From contig CM043949.1 in assembly GCA_014529385.2 (NCBI GenBank), positions 114,643,477 to 114,707,476 of the forward strand: a DNA stretch of 64,000 nt, given 5' to 3'. Of this stretch, positions 43,830 to 56,920 are shown piece by piece. A model generated the notes under the pieces. It was not told the DNA's origin. It made no database searches and worked only from the letters and a program-made list of their open reading frames with translations. Numbering within the stretch: the stretch's first letter is position 1; each line of letters opens with the position of its first letter. A program made the position numbers and the translations under genes. This stretch comes from Adiantum capillus-veneris. Lineage: Eukaryota; Streptophyta; Polypodiopsida; Polypodiales; Pteridaceae.

Positions 43830-44535
43830 CTACCCCGCCGCGGGGGGGGGGGCAGGGATATTAAGTGCTTATGCCATAAGACCCATGAAAAAATATTACA
43901 AATAAGGCAAACGGGAAGTCAAAGAAGAATGGGATCTGCAATTTGGTGTATGTCGTAGATACCCGCGAGCCTGGCATCAAAATTTTTTGCCTTTGTAAGT
44001 TCTTTCTAAAATGTTGTTATCACAAAGAAAGAGTCTTGGTTACTTGTTTCTATTGGTGACATTAGTGCTACTTGTATTTGACAATCCCGTTCCTTTGATG
44101 ATGGCTCTGATGATGAGTAGGAAAACGATGCGCCTAAGAGAGCTTGGGACGATCTTCTACCCAATCATTGGTTTTGCAATTCATTGGTTAGTGGTTCTTT
44201 TCATATGAAGTCGCTTTTGTTGTGCTCTTTTCTTGCTATTGGTCTCTAGACTCTCGTTCTTTTGTTAGAAAAATTTATTTGGATCATTTATACAATTTTC
44301 TCTTCAAGAGTTTTGGCTTTGATCCTTTGAATTTTAACAACCCAGCTTGATTGCAAGCTTGCCTTGAAGTAAACCAAAAATGCTTTTAGCAAAAGCTTAA
44401 AATTTTGACCTAAGAAACAAGAGACTTTTAAGTTTACCTATATTTTATATCTCTAATACTCTATTACACATTGTTTGCAAAAGTTAGATTGAATAGAAAT
44501 GTTCGAGTTTGGTACATGATATGTGTGTGTGTGTG
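43830..44535. other. Flank of CopC, no gene recognised
   Basis: It starts with the CTACC duplication and the second copy of the roughly 65-bp flanking repeat (CTACCCCGC...TGCTTATGCC). The remainder is AT-rich without recognisable features. Confidence 0.5.
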
Positions 44536-44943
44536 TGGGCGGACTGGAGGGTCCGATTTGGACTTATTCGCACAAGGGCGGCTACACATGGCTGTCTCTC
44601 ATAAGAGAGGGCAGCCCTTTTGGCCTATAAAAGGAGGCCATTTCTACACACATTTGATAGTGTGTGAAGTTGATGCAACAAGGTGAGTGTGAGGTTGTGA
44701 GAGTGAAGCAAGGCGGGAGCTCCATTAAGGGTATAATCCCTTTGTAAACTACTTCTTGTTTTGAAATACTAAAGCCATTAAGTGGCTGCTTTCCCGTGGA
44801 CGTAGCCCACATTGGGTGAACCACGTATATCGTATGTACTCTCTCTCTCTCTCTCTACTCTATAATCTCGTGTATATAAATCTGTCTCTCTCCATTAAGT
44901 AATCTACTCAATTATCTATTTAGCTACGTCTTATTTCCTAACA
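44536..44943 (+). repeat. CopC-type LTR fragment
   Basis: It matches the downstream part of the CopC LTR from TGGGCGGA-TGGAGGGTCC through the TATAAAA box to the terminal TTTCCTAACA. It lacks about the first 340 bp. It begins directly after a (GT)8 run. No matching internal region is nearby. Confidence 0.9.
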
Positions 44944-45530
44944 AATTTGACTTTGGGATGTGTGCCACAAGACAATGAAATTTGAAACTAAACGAGAGCT
45001 CAACAAGTTTACAAGCTCATAGTTTTCTTTTGAGGGGTGGAACAATAGTGAGCCAATCATAATTCAGAGATAACATAGCATACATAGCTAACATTGTACG
45101 GAGGAGATGTGTCTAAGTGCATCGAAAACCCTTCTTATTGGACCTTGAAGAGAAATGAGTAAAACACTTGAGGGGGTCACTTAATAATTATCACGTGAGT
45201 GTTGTAGAAGAGTTTATTAAGTTTTTTTTTTCACATTTTCACTTATAGAAGGGTACCATGAAATAGAACTGTAAAAAAAAAAACTATTTGAAAAGAAAAA
45301 AGGTGTATTTTATTTGTCAAAAATTCATAGATAAGAAGTTTTAGAAATAACTATTGAACTCACATGATATACACAATTTTTACATAGTGACCTCCCGAGA
45401 TAAAGAGTTTCAATTTTAAACCAAAGTGTATGTGCCCACAATTTTGGACACATTTGCTTTAAGGAGAATCTTAAAAGATTTCTTTCACTTGAGAGAAGCA
45501 AAAGTGATGGTTTTGTACTTTTGCTATCAG

Positions 45531-45580
<50 letters not shown>

Positions 45581-46611
45581 TTTCCAAGTGTCTTTATGTG
45601 CATTTGGATGCCCAAATATTTCCCTTTTTTTTCAATTTCAAGGTCTCTTCTCTCTCTCTTCATCGCACAGGAGAAGCTCATCATAGTAGACGTCACAAGC
45701 CCACGCATGGCAAATATGACTCTGTAGCAAGAGGGAGTTGATGCCTTGAATGTGGGGAGAAACTTGCGAGCACGATAGAGGCTGATAGCTTGAACATAGG
45801 GAAGAAGTTGCGTACAGGCCTGGAGATATAATATAAGAAATGGGAAGAGATTGGCAACGCAAGTTAGGTTGTTTGAGGAACGTAGAGAGGGTTGCAGGGA
45901 AGCTCTATCCACCGTCAAGAAGGAATGCCACAAGTCACGAGCACGATTTATATATTTTTTTTGGGGGGAGAGGGGGGCTTGAAGGCGGGACTGCCGCTGA
46001 TACTGTATGCACTGCATTGGAGGGCAGACAGGAGGTGGACGTTGAGGAGAGGGAGAGACTAACAGGGGGAGAGAGAAACAGAAATATGATGTAGAGGGAG
46101 GCAAGTGATAGCGGATGAACCTGGAAAGAGAGATGTGTGTGTGTGTGTTGTTGGGGAGGGCGAAGGGGGGGGGGGGCCAAGGCGGGAGTCCTTTGCACAC
46201 TCTTTGCCTCTCGCTCTGGGCAGGATCAGCCTTGTGCCTCTCTTGAAATCGTTGCTCAGAGCTGTCGGGCAGTCGAGCGAGCGGGCAAGAGGGAGGGTAA
46301 TGTGGTAGGACATGAGACGTTGCTCCTACATGACCTATAGCCTGTGTCTGCTCCATCTTGGATGATGTAGTAAGCCTTGAATCTCAGAATCTCCACAGTA
46401 AATTAATGTGTTCCTTGTATTGAAGTGAGATCAAGTATTAGATAAATAAGTCAATTGATCGCACCTTTCTTGCATATCCAAAAAGACCCAAAAATGGTCA
46501 TTTGCATTCAAATCTCAAAAAGAGCCTCTCCCGTTACTATTGAATGTCATCTCTTATTAATTTGTTTTCCTATGAATCTCTTAAAAAAAAGGAATATTTA
46601 AAACTAGATTT
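44944..46611. other. Intergenic, no gene recognised
   Basis: It contains a (GA)n run (45535-45579), G-runs near 45961 and 46165, and otherwise unremarkable sequence. Confidence 0.5.
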
Positions 46612-46838
46612 TGTTGGAATTAGGGTTGCAGAGAAAGACACACAGCTTGGAGAAGACGAAGGAAGCTCAAGACACACAATAGAGAGTGTGTTACTTAGTG
46701 TGCAATGGAAAGATTGATAGCCCTAGAGTGATGGACGTATATACAATGCACGGGGGAAAAAACTTCTTAAAGAGGGAAAAAATGCCCCGACGGTCCTAAT
46801 GTGTTCACACACATCACTACCACATGTATATGGTTACA
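46612..46838 (-). repeat. CopE 3' LTR
   Basis: On the plus strand it runs TGTTGGAATTAGGGTTGC ... TATATGGTTACA. Confidence 0.9.
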
Positions 46839-46913
46839 AATCCCCCCTGGAGTGATGCGGTGAACGAGAGCTGGCACATGAGTAAAGGGAAGTGACATGC
46901 CCTGAGGACAGGA

Positions 46914-49900
46914 TCAGTCCACAAAGGGGAGTAAGCCCAAAGCTTTGCGGAAAGCTTCAAGCTTCTCACGAGACAATGCATTTGTGAAAAGATCTCCAAG
47001 GTTGTCCTGTGTTGGCACATAAGCCAAGCTGATCTCTCCTGCTGAGAGCCTCTCCCTGACATAGTGGTAATGCACCTCAATGTGCTTTGTGCGAGCATGA
47101 AAAACTGGGTTCCTCGCAACTGCCAATTCGCTCTGACTGTCAGTGTAGATAGTGTTGGCAGTGTCCTGTCCAACACCCAAATCAGCCATAAGGCGTCTGA
47201 TCCATACACACTCAACCGTAGCTGTGAAGACTTCCCTGTACTCAGCCTCACAACTCAAAGTGGCCATAGTAGGTTGCTTCTTGCTCAACCATGATATACA
47301 TGAACTGCCAAGCATGAAACAAAAACCACTTGTGGACACTCGCGTGTCAAAATAACCAGCCCAATCTAAGTCCGAAAAATCATGTAAGTCTGGCGGCAAT
47401 GATCCCCCCTTGGGATAAAACAAGCCAAGATATAAAGTGCCACTAAGGTAGTGGAAAATCCTCTTGACAGCCTGCCAATGCTTAGACCCTGGGCTATGCA
47501 TAAATCTGCTGACCTGTGAGACTGCAAACTAAATATCCGGCCTCGTGTTGCATACATAAATGAGGCAGCCAACAGCAATTTGGTAAAGAGTGACATCAGC
47601 AGGATCACCAGCATCATGTAGACTCAACTTCAAACCTGTTTCCATGGGAGTGGCAATAGGTTTACAATCCTCAAGTCCAAACTTACATAGCAATGTCTCT
47701 ATGTAACTTTGCCGACACAAGGCAATACCACCATCACACTGCTTAAACTGTATACCCAAATAATGATGCAATAGCCCTAAATCTTTCATCTTGAAAGTAG
47801 CATTCAAATCAGCCTTAAATTCATCAATATGTCTCCCATTTGGTCTAGTGATCAGCAAATCATCAACATAAAGAACCACAATGAGAATTACATCACCCTC
47901 ACGCTTTACATACAATGTGCTTTCTGTTGGACTGTTACGAAAGCCTTGTTTGACCAAATGAGTGTAAGCTTTCTCATACCAAGCACGAGGAGATTGCTTC
48001 AACCCATACAAAGCCTTGTTACATTTGCACACTTTGTCCTCTTGTCCTTTTATGACAAAACCGCGAGGTTGCATTACATAAACTTCCTCAAATATGTCAC
48101 CATTCAAGAAAGCAGTAACAATGTCTGATTGATGTACATCCCAACCAAAATGAGCTGCCAATGCACATAGAAAACGCACAGTAGTCATATGACAAGTGGG
48201 AGAAAAAGTCTCTTCATAATCTATGCCTTTTTGTTGTGCATAACCCTTTGCAACAAGTCGAACCTTATGGCGATCGATCTTACCATCCGGCTTGCGTTTC
48301 AACTTGTAAACCCACTTCGTACCAATGGCCTTTTTGCTAGGAGGCAAATCACATAAATTCCATGTGTCATTTTCTATAAGTGCATCATATTCTGATTGCA
48401 TGGAAGCCATCCAATTTTCTGAATTCTGTGCTTCATGAAAAGACAGGGGCTCCTCAACATCATGTAAACTAAACACAGCCAAAGCATAACAATTTGATGC
48501 ATAAGATGGATGGCGAGAGCCTGAACGAGTACGACTAGACAAAGGTGCATCCAATTTACTATCACGCAAAGTGTGATGCACCAGCCATTTTGGCATACCT
48601 CTAGCCTGCTCATTTTCAGCCCTTTCCTCATCAAGTACATCATGTACATCTGCATCAGTAATAGGCTGATCTAAAGCATTTTCAGAAACCCCCATATGCT
48701 GGACATTTGCCTCGTTGGAGCTTACATTCGTATTTCCACCACTGAAAAGAGGCAACAAAGTGTCATAAATGTCCTGTGAGCTTACATTACTGTCTCTAGT
48801 ACATGACAGCAAGGGCTGAACAGAATCTTCCACAAACACTACATCCCGAGAAACCAGAATACGTTTTGTTTGCGGATGATACAACCTGTAACCTTTGCTT
48901 TCAGCACTATAACCAACAAAAATACATTTGACAGCCTTATCATCCAATTTTTTGCGCTGCACTTGTGGCACCAAAGCATATGCCAAACAGCCAAAAACAC
49001 GCATGTGCTCAATAGAAGGTTTTCTATCATGCCATGCTTCATATGGAGTAATAGACTACAAAGCTTTCGTAGGACACCTGTTAAGTACATAAGTGGCACA
49101 CATAATGGCCTCAAGCCAAAAAGAATGCGGCAAAGCTTGACTTTTGACCATACATCGTGCCATTTCCGTCAGTGACCTGTTTTTCCTCTCAGCAACACCA
49201 TTTTGCTGAGGTGTATAAGGAACTGTACATTGGTGTTTTATCCCACGACTAGCCAGAAATGCATTAAATTTATGAGACATATACTCCCCCCCTCAATCGG
49301 AACGGAGGGTGCCCATAGTACATTTCGAGACATTTTCAGTCATAGCCAGAAAATGTTTGAAGCATATAAAAACTTCGGACTTTGCTTTAAGCGGAAATAT
49401 CCATGCATGCCTGGAGTAATCATCAATGAAAGTCACGAAGTACAGGTAATTGCCCAAGGATGGAGTTTGCATGGGCCCACAAACATCACTATGCACAAGC
49501 TGCAACTTACATGTGGCCCGAACTGAACCATCCTTTGGAAATTTAGAACGCTGCATCTTACCCAAAATACAGCCTTCACAAACATGTTTGACAGGTGCTT
49601 CAAGAGGCGGCAAGATGCAACCATATCAGATTTCTGCAAACGCAGCAAACTGGCAAAATTCAGATGACCAAAACGTGCATGCCAAAGTTTTGCATCTGAA
49701 ATAGCCCTTGAATCTGCAACAGCATTTGCAAAATTTTGTCCACACTTGTCATACAAAGTGAGCTTATACACCCCACGGCACAAAAGGCCAGATGCAACAA
49801 TTTCATCACCAAAACTGAGATCATGAACTGTACATCTGTCATCCACAAATTTGACTACAAGTCCAAGTCTAGCAAGTGCGGATACCGACAAGAGATTCTT

Positions 49901-51486
49901 CTTGATCCCAGGTACATAAAGTGCATCAACAAGTGTGAAGGAACTGCCATTAGCAGCAGTGAGCACAATCTTTCCAACTCCTTGAACTGGATAAGAGGCG
50001 TTGTTGGCACAAGTGACTGAATTCCCATGAGGGACTGACTCGAGAGAGGTAAACAATTCACGATGTGAGGTAATGTGCTTTGTAGCACCACTCTCAAAAT
50101 ACCATACATGTGAATCTGCAGCAACTGACAAGCATGCATCATGGACAGCAGGATTGTAAGTGCACTCTGCGCTAAAAGCCTATTCTGCATCAACATCAGC
50201 ATTACAGTCTCCTTTCACAGAAGACTCAACAATGGTTGCATTTGTAGTGGAACCATCATTTGTAGTGGAACCACCCTCTTTCTTCTTAGCCTCTTTGGCC
50301 TTCAACTTAGGACACGACTTGATCAAGTGATCATTGGCTTTACAATAATGGCAACGCATCTTCTTTTTGCCCTTATCACCAGAATTGCCAGACGAAGTGC
50401 TGCTAGCAGAAGCATTAGGAACAGAATTTTTGCCAGTTGCAGCAGAACCATAAGAAGTGGCTGCATTACCACCCTTTCTTTGAGAAGCAATAAAAACCTG
50501 TTCAACTGCATGCTGCCTAGTCCTGTTTTTTTTGGAAAGTGACTCTTGCAACAGCAATGTGCATAATGCATCAAACTTGACAACTTCAGGATTTCCTTGG
50601 GTCATCAGTCTCCAAGTACTAGCAAAAGTCTGGTAGGAATCTGGTAAGGCATCAAGACAGTCTGCACAAGGGAACTGTCTGAAATGATTTCACCTGCAGA
50701 AATAAGCTGCTCATTGATATCCTTGACACTAGCAAGGAAAGTGTCCATATCGTCTTCCTCATGGGTGAAAGCATGTTAACCTGTCGCGCTTTTTCTGCTA
50801 GTTAGCAGTTTCAAGTTAGCACATCTTTGAAAAGTTGGGCGTCCGGTAAATTTTTTACAAATAATATCAAAATTTGTCGGAGGTTGTACATTTGGATTCC
50901 TTGTTTCAAGTGCTTTCTATTGATATATCATATGTCATAGATCTTGCAGATGTAGCTCAAGTTATTGTACTAGTAGCATATGTCAAAATTGTGCTAGTTA
51001 GCATTGTGCGGGACATGAAAAAGCATGACAAGTTAACATGCTTTCACCCTCATGCATAATCTTCGACTCCAGCTCTTTACGTAGCAAAGCAGTTTTAGCC
51101 TCATTGTGGCTTGCATAAAGACCTGCTAAAATATCCCAAGCCTGTTTTGCAAATTTTGCTGAACGGATGTGAGGAACAATGGTGCACTTCACAGACAACG
51201 CAATCAATGCATGTGCCTGCGCATCGTTAACATCCCAACGATCTTGTTCTTCCATAGGCAAAACAACTCTAACAGATGCAATCCTTGCAGCAAAACCTGC
51301 AACATCCTCAACATCGCCTACATCCTCAGAACTAGGATGTACATCAATGCCCTGCACAATGTTCCACACACCCTTTGACACAAGAACATGTTGCATCATA
51401 TAAGCCCACATAGCGTAGTTGTCCCCATCCAACCTGTCCTCAACAGCAAACATCTTGAACACATCTGTGTTATTGTTGTCAGCCAT
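46914..51486 (-). pseudogene. gag-pol: CopE gag-pol, multiply interrupted
   Basis: Start MADNNNTDVFKMFAVEDRLDG at 51486. Gag is split by the MITE. The CHYCKANDHLIKSC knuckle is in the 50605-50180 segment. The protease site reads YFESGATKH, with Asp replaced by Glu. Integrase is in pieces: HSDVCGP, a stop at RSD-stop-GGEY (about 49290), NGVAERKN, a stop after CPTKAL (about 49056). RT (49004-47529) retains YVDDLLIT, followed by a stop after RPDI. RNase H (47501-46914) has LSCEAEYREVF, YTDSQSELAVA and ARTKHIEVHYHYVRE. A frameshift lies near 49600. Confidence 0.88.
50764..51048. mobile_element. 285-bp MITE inside CopE gag
   Basis: It is bounded by inverted repeats starting GGTGAAAGCATGTTAAC, with partial similarity continuing to TGTC..GCTTTTTC. 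It is flanked by CTCATG at 50758-50763 and 51049-51054. Removing the insert and one CTCATG restores the gag frame (KIMHE then EDDMDTF on the minus strand). No coding capacity. Confidence 0.9.
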
Positions 51487-51835
51487 GGTAAATGCTGCAC
51501 CTGATGTGAAAACTGCCCAAAAATAGGAAAAACGGAGCGGGAACAACCTGTGCTATATAGCACAAACCGTAGTAGACTATAAGGCACCTGTTATGCAAAA
51601 AACGGCACTGACAGAAATTCTACACAAAATGACGAAATAGCCTGTGCAGTACTGCCTATAGTAGAAACGGAGGCCGAAATGAGCCCAAATCAAAATTCTG
51701 AGCAAACCAAGCTCTTTGACCTTTCCCAAAATTTTTGTCAACCTGCGAACGCTCGCCAAAGCTCACTGAAATCGGAGAAAAGTGAGCAGGCATGTGCTGG
51801 AGCAGCTAGCGACTAAGCCCGGGAGGACGTGACCT

Positions 51836-51847
51836 GCTCTGATACCA
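51836..51847 (-). promoter_or_regulatory. CopE primer binding site
   Basis: The minus strand reads TGGTATCAGAGC two bases inside the 5' LTR. Confidence 0.9.
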
Positions 51848-51849
51848 AT

Positions 51850-52075
51850 TGTTGAAATTAGGGTTGCAGAGAAACACACACAGCTTGGAGAAGACGAAGG
51901 AAGATCAAGGCACACAATAGAGAGTGTGTTACTTAGTGTGCAATGGAAAGATTGATAGCCCTAGAGTGATGGGCGTATATACAATGCACGGGGAAAAAAC
52001 CTCCTAAAGAGGGAAAAAATGCCCCGGCGGTCCTAGTGTGTTCACACACATCACTACCACATGTATATGGTAACA
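51850..52075 (-). repeat. CopE 5' LTR
   Basis: On the plus strand it runs TGTTGAAATTAGGGTTGC ... ATATGGTAACA. Confidence 0.9.
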
Positions 52076-53263
52076 AATTTTCTTCTTCTTTTTTTTGTAG
52101 TTCTCAAAATCCTAGAGCACTTCTAGTGGTCGCATTAAGACCTTATAATTGGATATATGACCAATAGTGTCATATTCATGGATGAAAAGAGACTATCTCT
52201 ATGCCTCCGTTAAATATGCAAGCTTTTATGAGTATGTCGTACACATTTTAAAAATTAAATCCTTAATAAGCCGAATTGTAGGAGATTCCTTTATTGGAAA
52301 GGGGGGGTTGTAGGTAGCGAGAACATCCAAGAAAACACCTGTGCGAAAGAAAGGGAGGGGGGGGGGGGGGGGAGGCAATTATACTTTAGCAGGAGGAGCA
52401 TATAGTATACTAGCGAAAGGAGCAAGGCAAGTCAGGGTTGGGAAGGCCACATCATCTGGGTTTTTTTATTATTATTTAGAGCCGTGGAAGTCATACAAGG
52501 CACTTGTCTGATTGGTTTACAGCAGCTCCAGTACATACCAAACTATGATCTTTCTATGATCGAGTCTTATGACAATGATCCCTTCTTTAATTAGGGGAGG
52601 AGAATACCTTCATGCAAATGGAGGAGATGGTGCGCGAGCACATGGAATATTCCTAATGATTGAATAAATTGAATAAGTATGAAGTAAGAACTTTTTTTTT
52701 TTTTAAAAGGCTCTTATGCATAGATTCAATTTTCTATTCCAAAGCATGAAAAGGACTTGAAATGAAATATAAATATCTTCACACGAGGATTTTGAAACTC
52801 TCTAAGGTCTCTCATATAAGATGATATTTGACTTGGAAATTCTCTAATCTATCAACTAGATTCTCCTACTTTTCTTATTCCTCCATGATCTACTTTAACA
52901 CTAATTTAAGCTTAGATCTGCTAACAATACTCATTCTAACTAAAACATATTCATCACCTTAGAATATTCCCATCCTCATGTACAACCCTTCGGGACATTC
53001 TCCTTCTGCTTCCCTTCCTTCTATTGTGCCTTGCACAAAGAGCTCGCCGAGCTACCCTCCTCTCAAGTCTCTGCACCCTCCCCACTCAAGATATGCATCC
53101 TCGCTTTCCTACACCCTACCTCATGCTACCCCATGTTGTCTGGGAGCATGCAACAAGGAGCTCTTGCAAAAATCATGCGCAAGAGAGAGAAGAAAGAAAG
53201 ATCCAAGCAACTGTTTCAACAATAGGCCAAGGAAGACGATGGTACGGGCCACCAATGGCTCCT

Positions 53264-53264
<1 letters not shown>

Positions 53265-53334
<70 letters not shown>
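53265..53334 (+). repeat. (GA)n microsatellite
   Basis: About 35 GA dinucleotides. Confidence 0.95.
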
Positions 53335-53336
<2 letters not shown>

Positions 53337-53654
53337 CCTTCATTCCCTTTGGATCTGGTGAATGCATGTGGAGAAAGGCCTTCACTTCATCTACAGTCGT
53401 CGGTTTCCTTCCCTCCAAGTCGACTAACAGTTCTCATTCAACTCAGTAGTCCCTAACGCTTAAAACAAGACGTGCCTGTTGGGTCTTCCAGAATGCCCTA
53501 GAAACAGCTAGGTTTATAGAGATTATACAAGAAAGTAGGAAAGAAATTGTCACCATTGAGGAACAAATAAACTTTGATGAGTGGAACAAGGCTAATAGTG
53601 CTACATTGGCTGACTTTCATGGTTAAGTGTATGGATCCTTTCTCTAGCGAGGGG

Positions 53655-53955
53655 TCTCTCCCTATTCAGCTAATGTTTGTTGTAATGTCGTGCCATTGTT
53701 GTGTAGTGGTTCCTCTATTAGCCAATGTCAATCTCTGGGTTTTGGAAGAAGGCATAGCCACTCGATATGATCATGTCTTAGGAGAAGGAATGGCCGCTCT
53801 AGTGGGGAGAGAGGGGGGGGGGGGGGGGCCTCCCTATTCAGCTAATGTTTGCTCTAATGTCGTGCCACTATGGTGTATGGTTCCTCTATGAGCCAATGTG
53901 TTGCCAATCTCTGGGTCTTGGGAGAAGGCATCGACGCTCCATATGATCATGTTTT
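53655..53955. repeat. Diverged tandem duplication, 172-bp period
   Basis: The CCTATTCAGCTAATGTTTG block at 53661 recurs at 53833, followed by matching GTCGTGCCA, GGTTCCTCTAT, AGCCAATGT, CAATCTCTGGGT and AGAAGGCAT segments. A G-run (53814-53828) precedes the second copy. Confidence 0.9.
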
Positions 53956-56384
53956 GAATTTGTAATTGTGTGATTCTGCTAATATAATCTACTCACTGGG
54001 GATTTTACATTTTTGTAATCACATGTTTTTTCATGTGATCACAATGCCAATTAACAAAATTCTCGATTTACAACTCTTCACATACACAAAAAATTGACCA
54101 TGTGACATAAAGGCTACCAGACGGACAATAGCCTGGCCCTCTGAGTAGTATCAAGGGCCCTTCAAAAAACATTAATACCTTGACAAAGATGATGCTTCCT
54201 ATCCAAGAGGAAGATAGACACCTGAGGGAGGTAACTAGTTATAAAATACAAGTACATTTGTGTAGTGATGAGGAGTGCTCCATTCCAACAATAGAAATGA
54301 GCCCCACGCACTTACACCACCTAAACTCTTCGCAAGAATACGCCCTACCCAACCCTACTTTTGGACAAATACACACCTAAGGGAGGTAACTATCCATGGA
54401 CATTCTTATAGGAAAAAAAAGACACAAACGTCAATTTACATGATAAAGCTCAATGAACCTCACGTTTCAGCTCTAGTGAGGACTCTAGATTGTGTGCCTA
54501 AAGGGATGTCTAATTAGAGGATGAGGCATTGTTTATATAGGCTTCTCCAAACTTGGAAGTTGGCACCTCTTTGAAAATTGGGAGGGAATATCGAGCCTGT
54601 CGATCGGGCTACTAAGGGGACCCACTAGGCAAATCAAATATCCCCACGAACAAACAAGAACTCTCGATTTTAGCAAATCAATGTGAATTTGATGTTATTA
54701 ACACTTCCATGGGGTGTTAATAACATGAGTTATTACCACTTCACACTTCACGTGAAGACGTGAAAGAAATCCCTACTACTCACTATTGTGAGTTTTGCAC
54801 ACACAAAAAAAAAGCTTAAATTTGACATATAACATAAAAAATCCATGGACCATTTTGGGCACATGTTTAAGATGTGAAACTTTGAGCTTAAAATCCAATT
54901 GTAAAAACTTTGCCTTTTTAAAAAACAGTAGATTAAGAATAAAATTACAATTTACAACTTATAGTAAGGATGAATATAGATCTTTAAGTAGGTGGCATAG
55001 AAGCTTGATGACATATTATACACACACAGGAATTTTTCAAAGAAATTTGAGCCCGCTAGAAAAGCAAAATAACTTTGAGAAAATCTAATGAAATTTTGTG
55101 GACATACATATTAACAAAAATAGTACTTAGAGATGGCCATCAAGAGAACTTCATAATCTTATTATTTTTTATCAGCTTATAGTACATGTTGTTAATATTT
55201 TTGAAAAGCATCTTCTTCTATGAAATCTTGAGAGGTATGAACAATTCTTTTTCAAATGTCTCTTAAAGCCATTGAAGTGGCCTTTATTTCATTGGTAGTA
55301 CTAATTAGATGCAAAAAAATAGTTAAGCGTGAATAAAAATTACATGTACAGTACAAAAATATACAATTGACTATAGATTAAACATTGGGGAGGACCTTGC
55401 CAGTTAATTGTAGTAAAAGTGGCGGTCCATGACTAAAATACTATAGAAGAAAAAAAAAAGGCGAGGTTAATTCAATCAACCATCAATTCAGACATAAATA
55501 TGTAGTCATTGCATAGGTCTTAGATATATAAACTATTTACCCTCACTACAATATCCACATCTTTCTCTTACCTCAAGGAAAAACATTGTAAATTAGCATA
55601 GGTAGAGACTTATGATCACCCCTTCCTTGACAATGACTAGGGTAAAGGGGCCAGTCAAAAACCGGCCCCCTATGCCAAGGCGCACTGGTTGCCCTTCATA
55701 TATTGGATGCTCTCTAGTGATGAGACACAACAAGGCCAGTATTGGGCTAGTTAGCAAAGAGCCAGATGCAATCGACACCGTCAGATCGCGAGTTCGAGAC
55801 TATGTGGAGCAACGGCTCTATTCTTACCCTGCATTGACTCCTTTTTCACGATCTTTTTTATTACATAGGAAATCTTCTTTGACGTTCTACATACTACGTG
55901 CCTCACCATTCACAACACGTCTTCTCTCTATGGAATTCCTTACGCTATGCTTTCGAGCGCACCCTCACAAGCTGAAAACAATGAAGAACATTGGCTGCAA
56001 TTTTTCATCCCTCTTAAGTGGCCTTAAGTTGGTCCCTTTATCCTATAGCTACATGTGATGACATGAGGGACAACCAACTAGTTCAGTTAATCTTGAATGT
56101 TGTGGCTGCATCAAAGAATGGATTCTCATTCATGCAAGGTCTATTTTTTCATGAAGCAATTTAGAAGTTGATCACAAAAAAAGCTTCCGAGGTCAGTTTT
56201 CATATATCAAATTATTCTTACATCATGTACATTTAACAGATCATTATTCATATTACTCCTGCATACATGCTATATTTATACTTGCAACATGTTTATAAAA
56301 ATAAATAAAAAATCAAATGAGCCGCTTCTTCAATGTATCTTGTTTTAGAAAGCAAAAAATCTTTGTACAGGGATACCAAAATTT

Positions 56385-56610
56385 AAAGGAGTTCACTATA
56401 TGTAAACCCTCCATATCACATGTATTAAAAACGACATTCAATACATTTCAGACCAACATTTGCAAGTTTTTCATAAATATAACACATATTTCAAGGAGTT
56501 CACTATATGTAAACCCTCCATATCACATGTATTGAAAACAACATTCAATACATTTAAGACCAAATTGAAAATCCACATTTGCAAGTTTTTTATAAATATA
56601 ACACATCCTT
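56385..56610. repeat. Tandem duplication, about 107-bp period
   Basis: AAGGAGTTCACTATATG, the CATATCACATGTATT stretch and TTTGCAAGTTTTT-ATAAATAT recur in the same order; the second unit has a 13-bp extra segment. Confidence 0.9.
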
Positions 56611-56831
56611 TTCTAGTTCAATTTGTGTATGTCCCTTTCAATTGGTGCCCTTTTGTGCAATATATAAATGTATAAAAAAATCACGTCAAAAATCCCTTGC
56701 GTTGAATCCACATGCTATGTTTACGAATATGCCAGTAGCCCCCTTGCCCTCCCTCAAACAAGGATTTGTTGGGGCACTCATGTTGTTCTACAAGGAGGAT
56801 CAATTGAAAGTAAAAGAGCATACCTCTATGA

Positions 56832-56920
56832 AGAGCTTGATGAGTAGCGGGGAGCCAAAATTGAAAGGAAAGTGCATACCGCTATCAAGAGCTTGATGAG
56901 TAGTGGGGAGCCAAAATTGG
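56832..56920. repeat. Short tandem repeat, 56-bp period
   Basis: AGAGCTTGATGAGTAGCGG followed by GGAGCCAAAATTG occurs at 56832 and again at 56888. Confidence 0.85.

Larger units (their letters stand above)
46612..52075 (-). mobile_element. CopE, decayed Ty1/copia retrotransposon with a MITE
   Basis: This minus-strand element has LTRs at 46612-46838 and 51850-52075. A primer site and polypurine tract (minus strand GGGGGGATT before 46838) are present. Flanks are GATTT and AATTT, a TSD with one change. The LTRs differ at roughly ten positions (about 95% identical), so it is older than CopD. Its proteins resemble CopD's (shared APYTPQQNG-type, AQQKGIDYEETF and FHARTKHIEVHYHYVRERL motifs), so the two belong to related lineages. 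Confidence 0.9.

Noticed and set aside
45325-46356. 343-codon minus-strand frame
   Set aside because: It contains a poly-Ser/Leu tract from (GA)n and no recognisable domain. It lies in repeat-rich intergenic DNA.
55740-55800. tRNA-like A/B boxes (GGCTAGTTAGC ... GAGTTCGAGAC)
   Set aside because: A weak B-box match occurs, but no cloverleaf can be drawn and there is no second copy to support a SINE.
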